The notes beneath the pieces were generated by a model. It was given only the letters and a program-made list of their open reading frames with translations. It searched no databases and was not told the origin of the DNA. This document shows positions 9,333-9,547 of a stretch of 9,547 nt of DNA, in pieces. The stretch is taken from assembly GCA_937863205.1 (NCBI GenBank), contig CALMGA010000141.1:1-9547 (forward strand), written 5' to 3'. The translations under genes were made by a program, and so were the position numbers. This stretch comes from an uncultured Beijerinckiaceae bacterium. Lineage in GTDB: Bacteria > Pseudomonadota > Alphaproteobacteria > Rhizobiales > Beijerinckiaceae. Position 1 is the stretch's first letter; the number at the start of each line of letters is the position of its first letter.

Positions 9333-9547
9333 TCAGCGGCTTCGTTCGATCCGCGCTCTCCTCAATCTGAGGCTTCTCGATCCGACCACTGCGTCTCAAC
9401 GAAGCGTTCGGACGTGGCCGGAGTCGGGCCAGAGATTGCTGGACCGGCGAACGGCATCAATTGCGAAGCTTGCGCTTCCTTGCCTCGTGGTCCGTAAGCG
9501 GTGTTTTCAGGCCACGGCTTTGAGCACTGGCGTAGCCGGATAGGTCC
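9333..9547. other. Right-edge region, no supported feature
   Basis: About 215 bp in which short open frames on both strands show no recognisable motif. GCTTTGAGCA at 9517-9526 repeats 10 bases of the palindromic element at 1639-1648, and the following bases diverge. This may be the edge of another rhizobial intergenic repeat cut by the window end. Confidence 0.3.

Noticed and set aside
8940..9497. A 185-codon plus-strand open frame at the right end.
   Set aside because: It is Ser/Arg/Gly-rich without motifs and opposes the VIT-VWA N-terminus and the overlapping ORF, which have better start and junction evidence.

Overview
The window is GC-rich DNA with strong G/C preference at third codon positions. 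Gene content and order point to an alphaproteobacterium of the Rhizobiales (Hyphomicrobiales), perhaps a Mesorhizobium or Phyllobacterium relative; this is inferred from protein style and synteny, not from a marker gene. Every gene I can support lies on the minus strand, so transcription runs from high to low coordinates.

The centre (about 1865-7621) is an intact, tightly packed methionine-cycle operon. It reads: an ArsR-type winged-helix regulator fused to an S-adenosylmethionine-dependent methyltransferase domain (SahR-like), then metF (5,10-methylenetetrahydrofolate reductase), then metH (cobalamin-dependent methionine synthase). Both junctions are one-base TGATG overlaps with a Shine-Dalgarno sequence inside the preceding gene, so translation is probably coupled. 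Just upstream of the regulator is a 30-bp near-perfect palindrome centred on ATAAAGATATCTTTAT, laid over a clear TTGACA / TATATC promoter. The simplest model is autorepression: the regulator senses S-adenosylhomocysteine or S-adenosylmethionine and controls the supply of methyl-folate (MetF) and remethylation of homocysteine (MetH).

Both flanks look eroded. On the right (7641-9135) is a VIT/von Willebrand factor A protein gene with an intact MIDAS half, but its N-terminal VIT half is broken by three single-base frame changes within about 210 bp. Its start overlaps, by 10 bases, the end of an unrecognised and apparently 5'-truncated ORF (9126-9332). Nothing supportable lies between 9333 and 9547.

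On the left, about 660 bp without a supported gene separates metH from crcB (fluoride channel, 808-1206, intact). The gap holds a 15-bp tandem duplication and a rhizobial-type palindromic repeat. Directly downstream of crcB (about 537-780) is a badly decayed fragment of an ISAzo13-family transposase, recognisable only when frames are switched. The leftmost 400 bp holds one small hypothetical ORF (148-375), possibly a second ORF running off the left edge, and a degenerate direct repeat upstream of the small ORF.

I see no tRNA, rRNA, CRISPR array, riboswitch or convincing intrinsic terminator. I do not find a clearly new system. The most rewarding signals are the operator/promoter architecture of the met operon and the contrast between that intact operon and the decayed genes around it.
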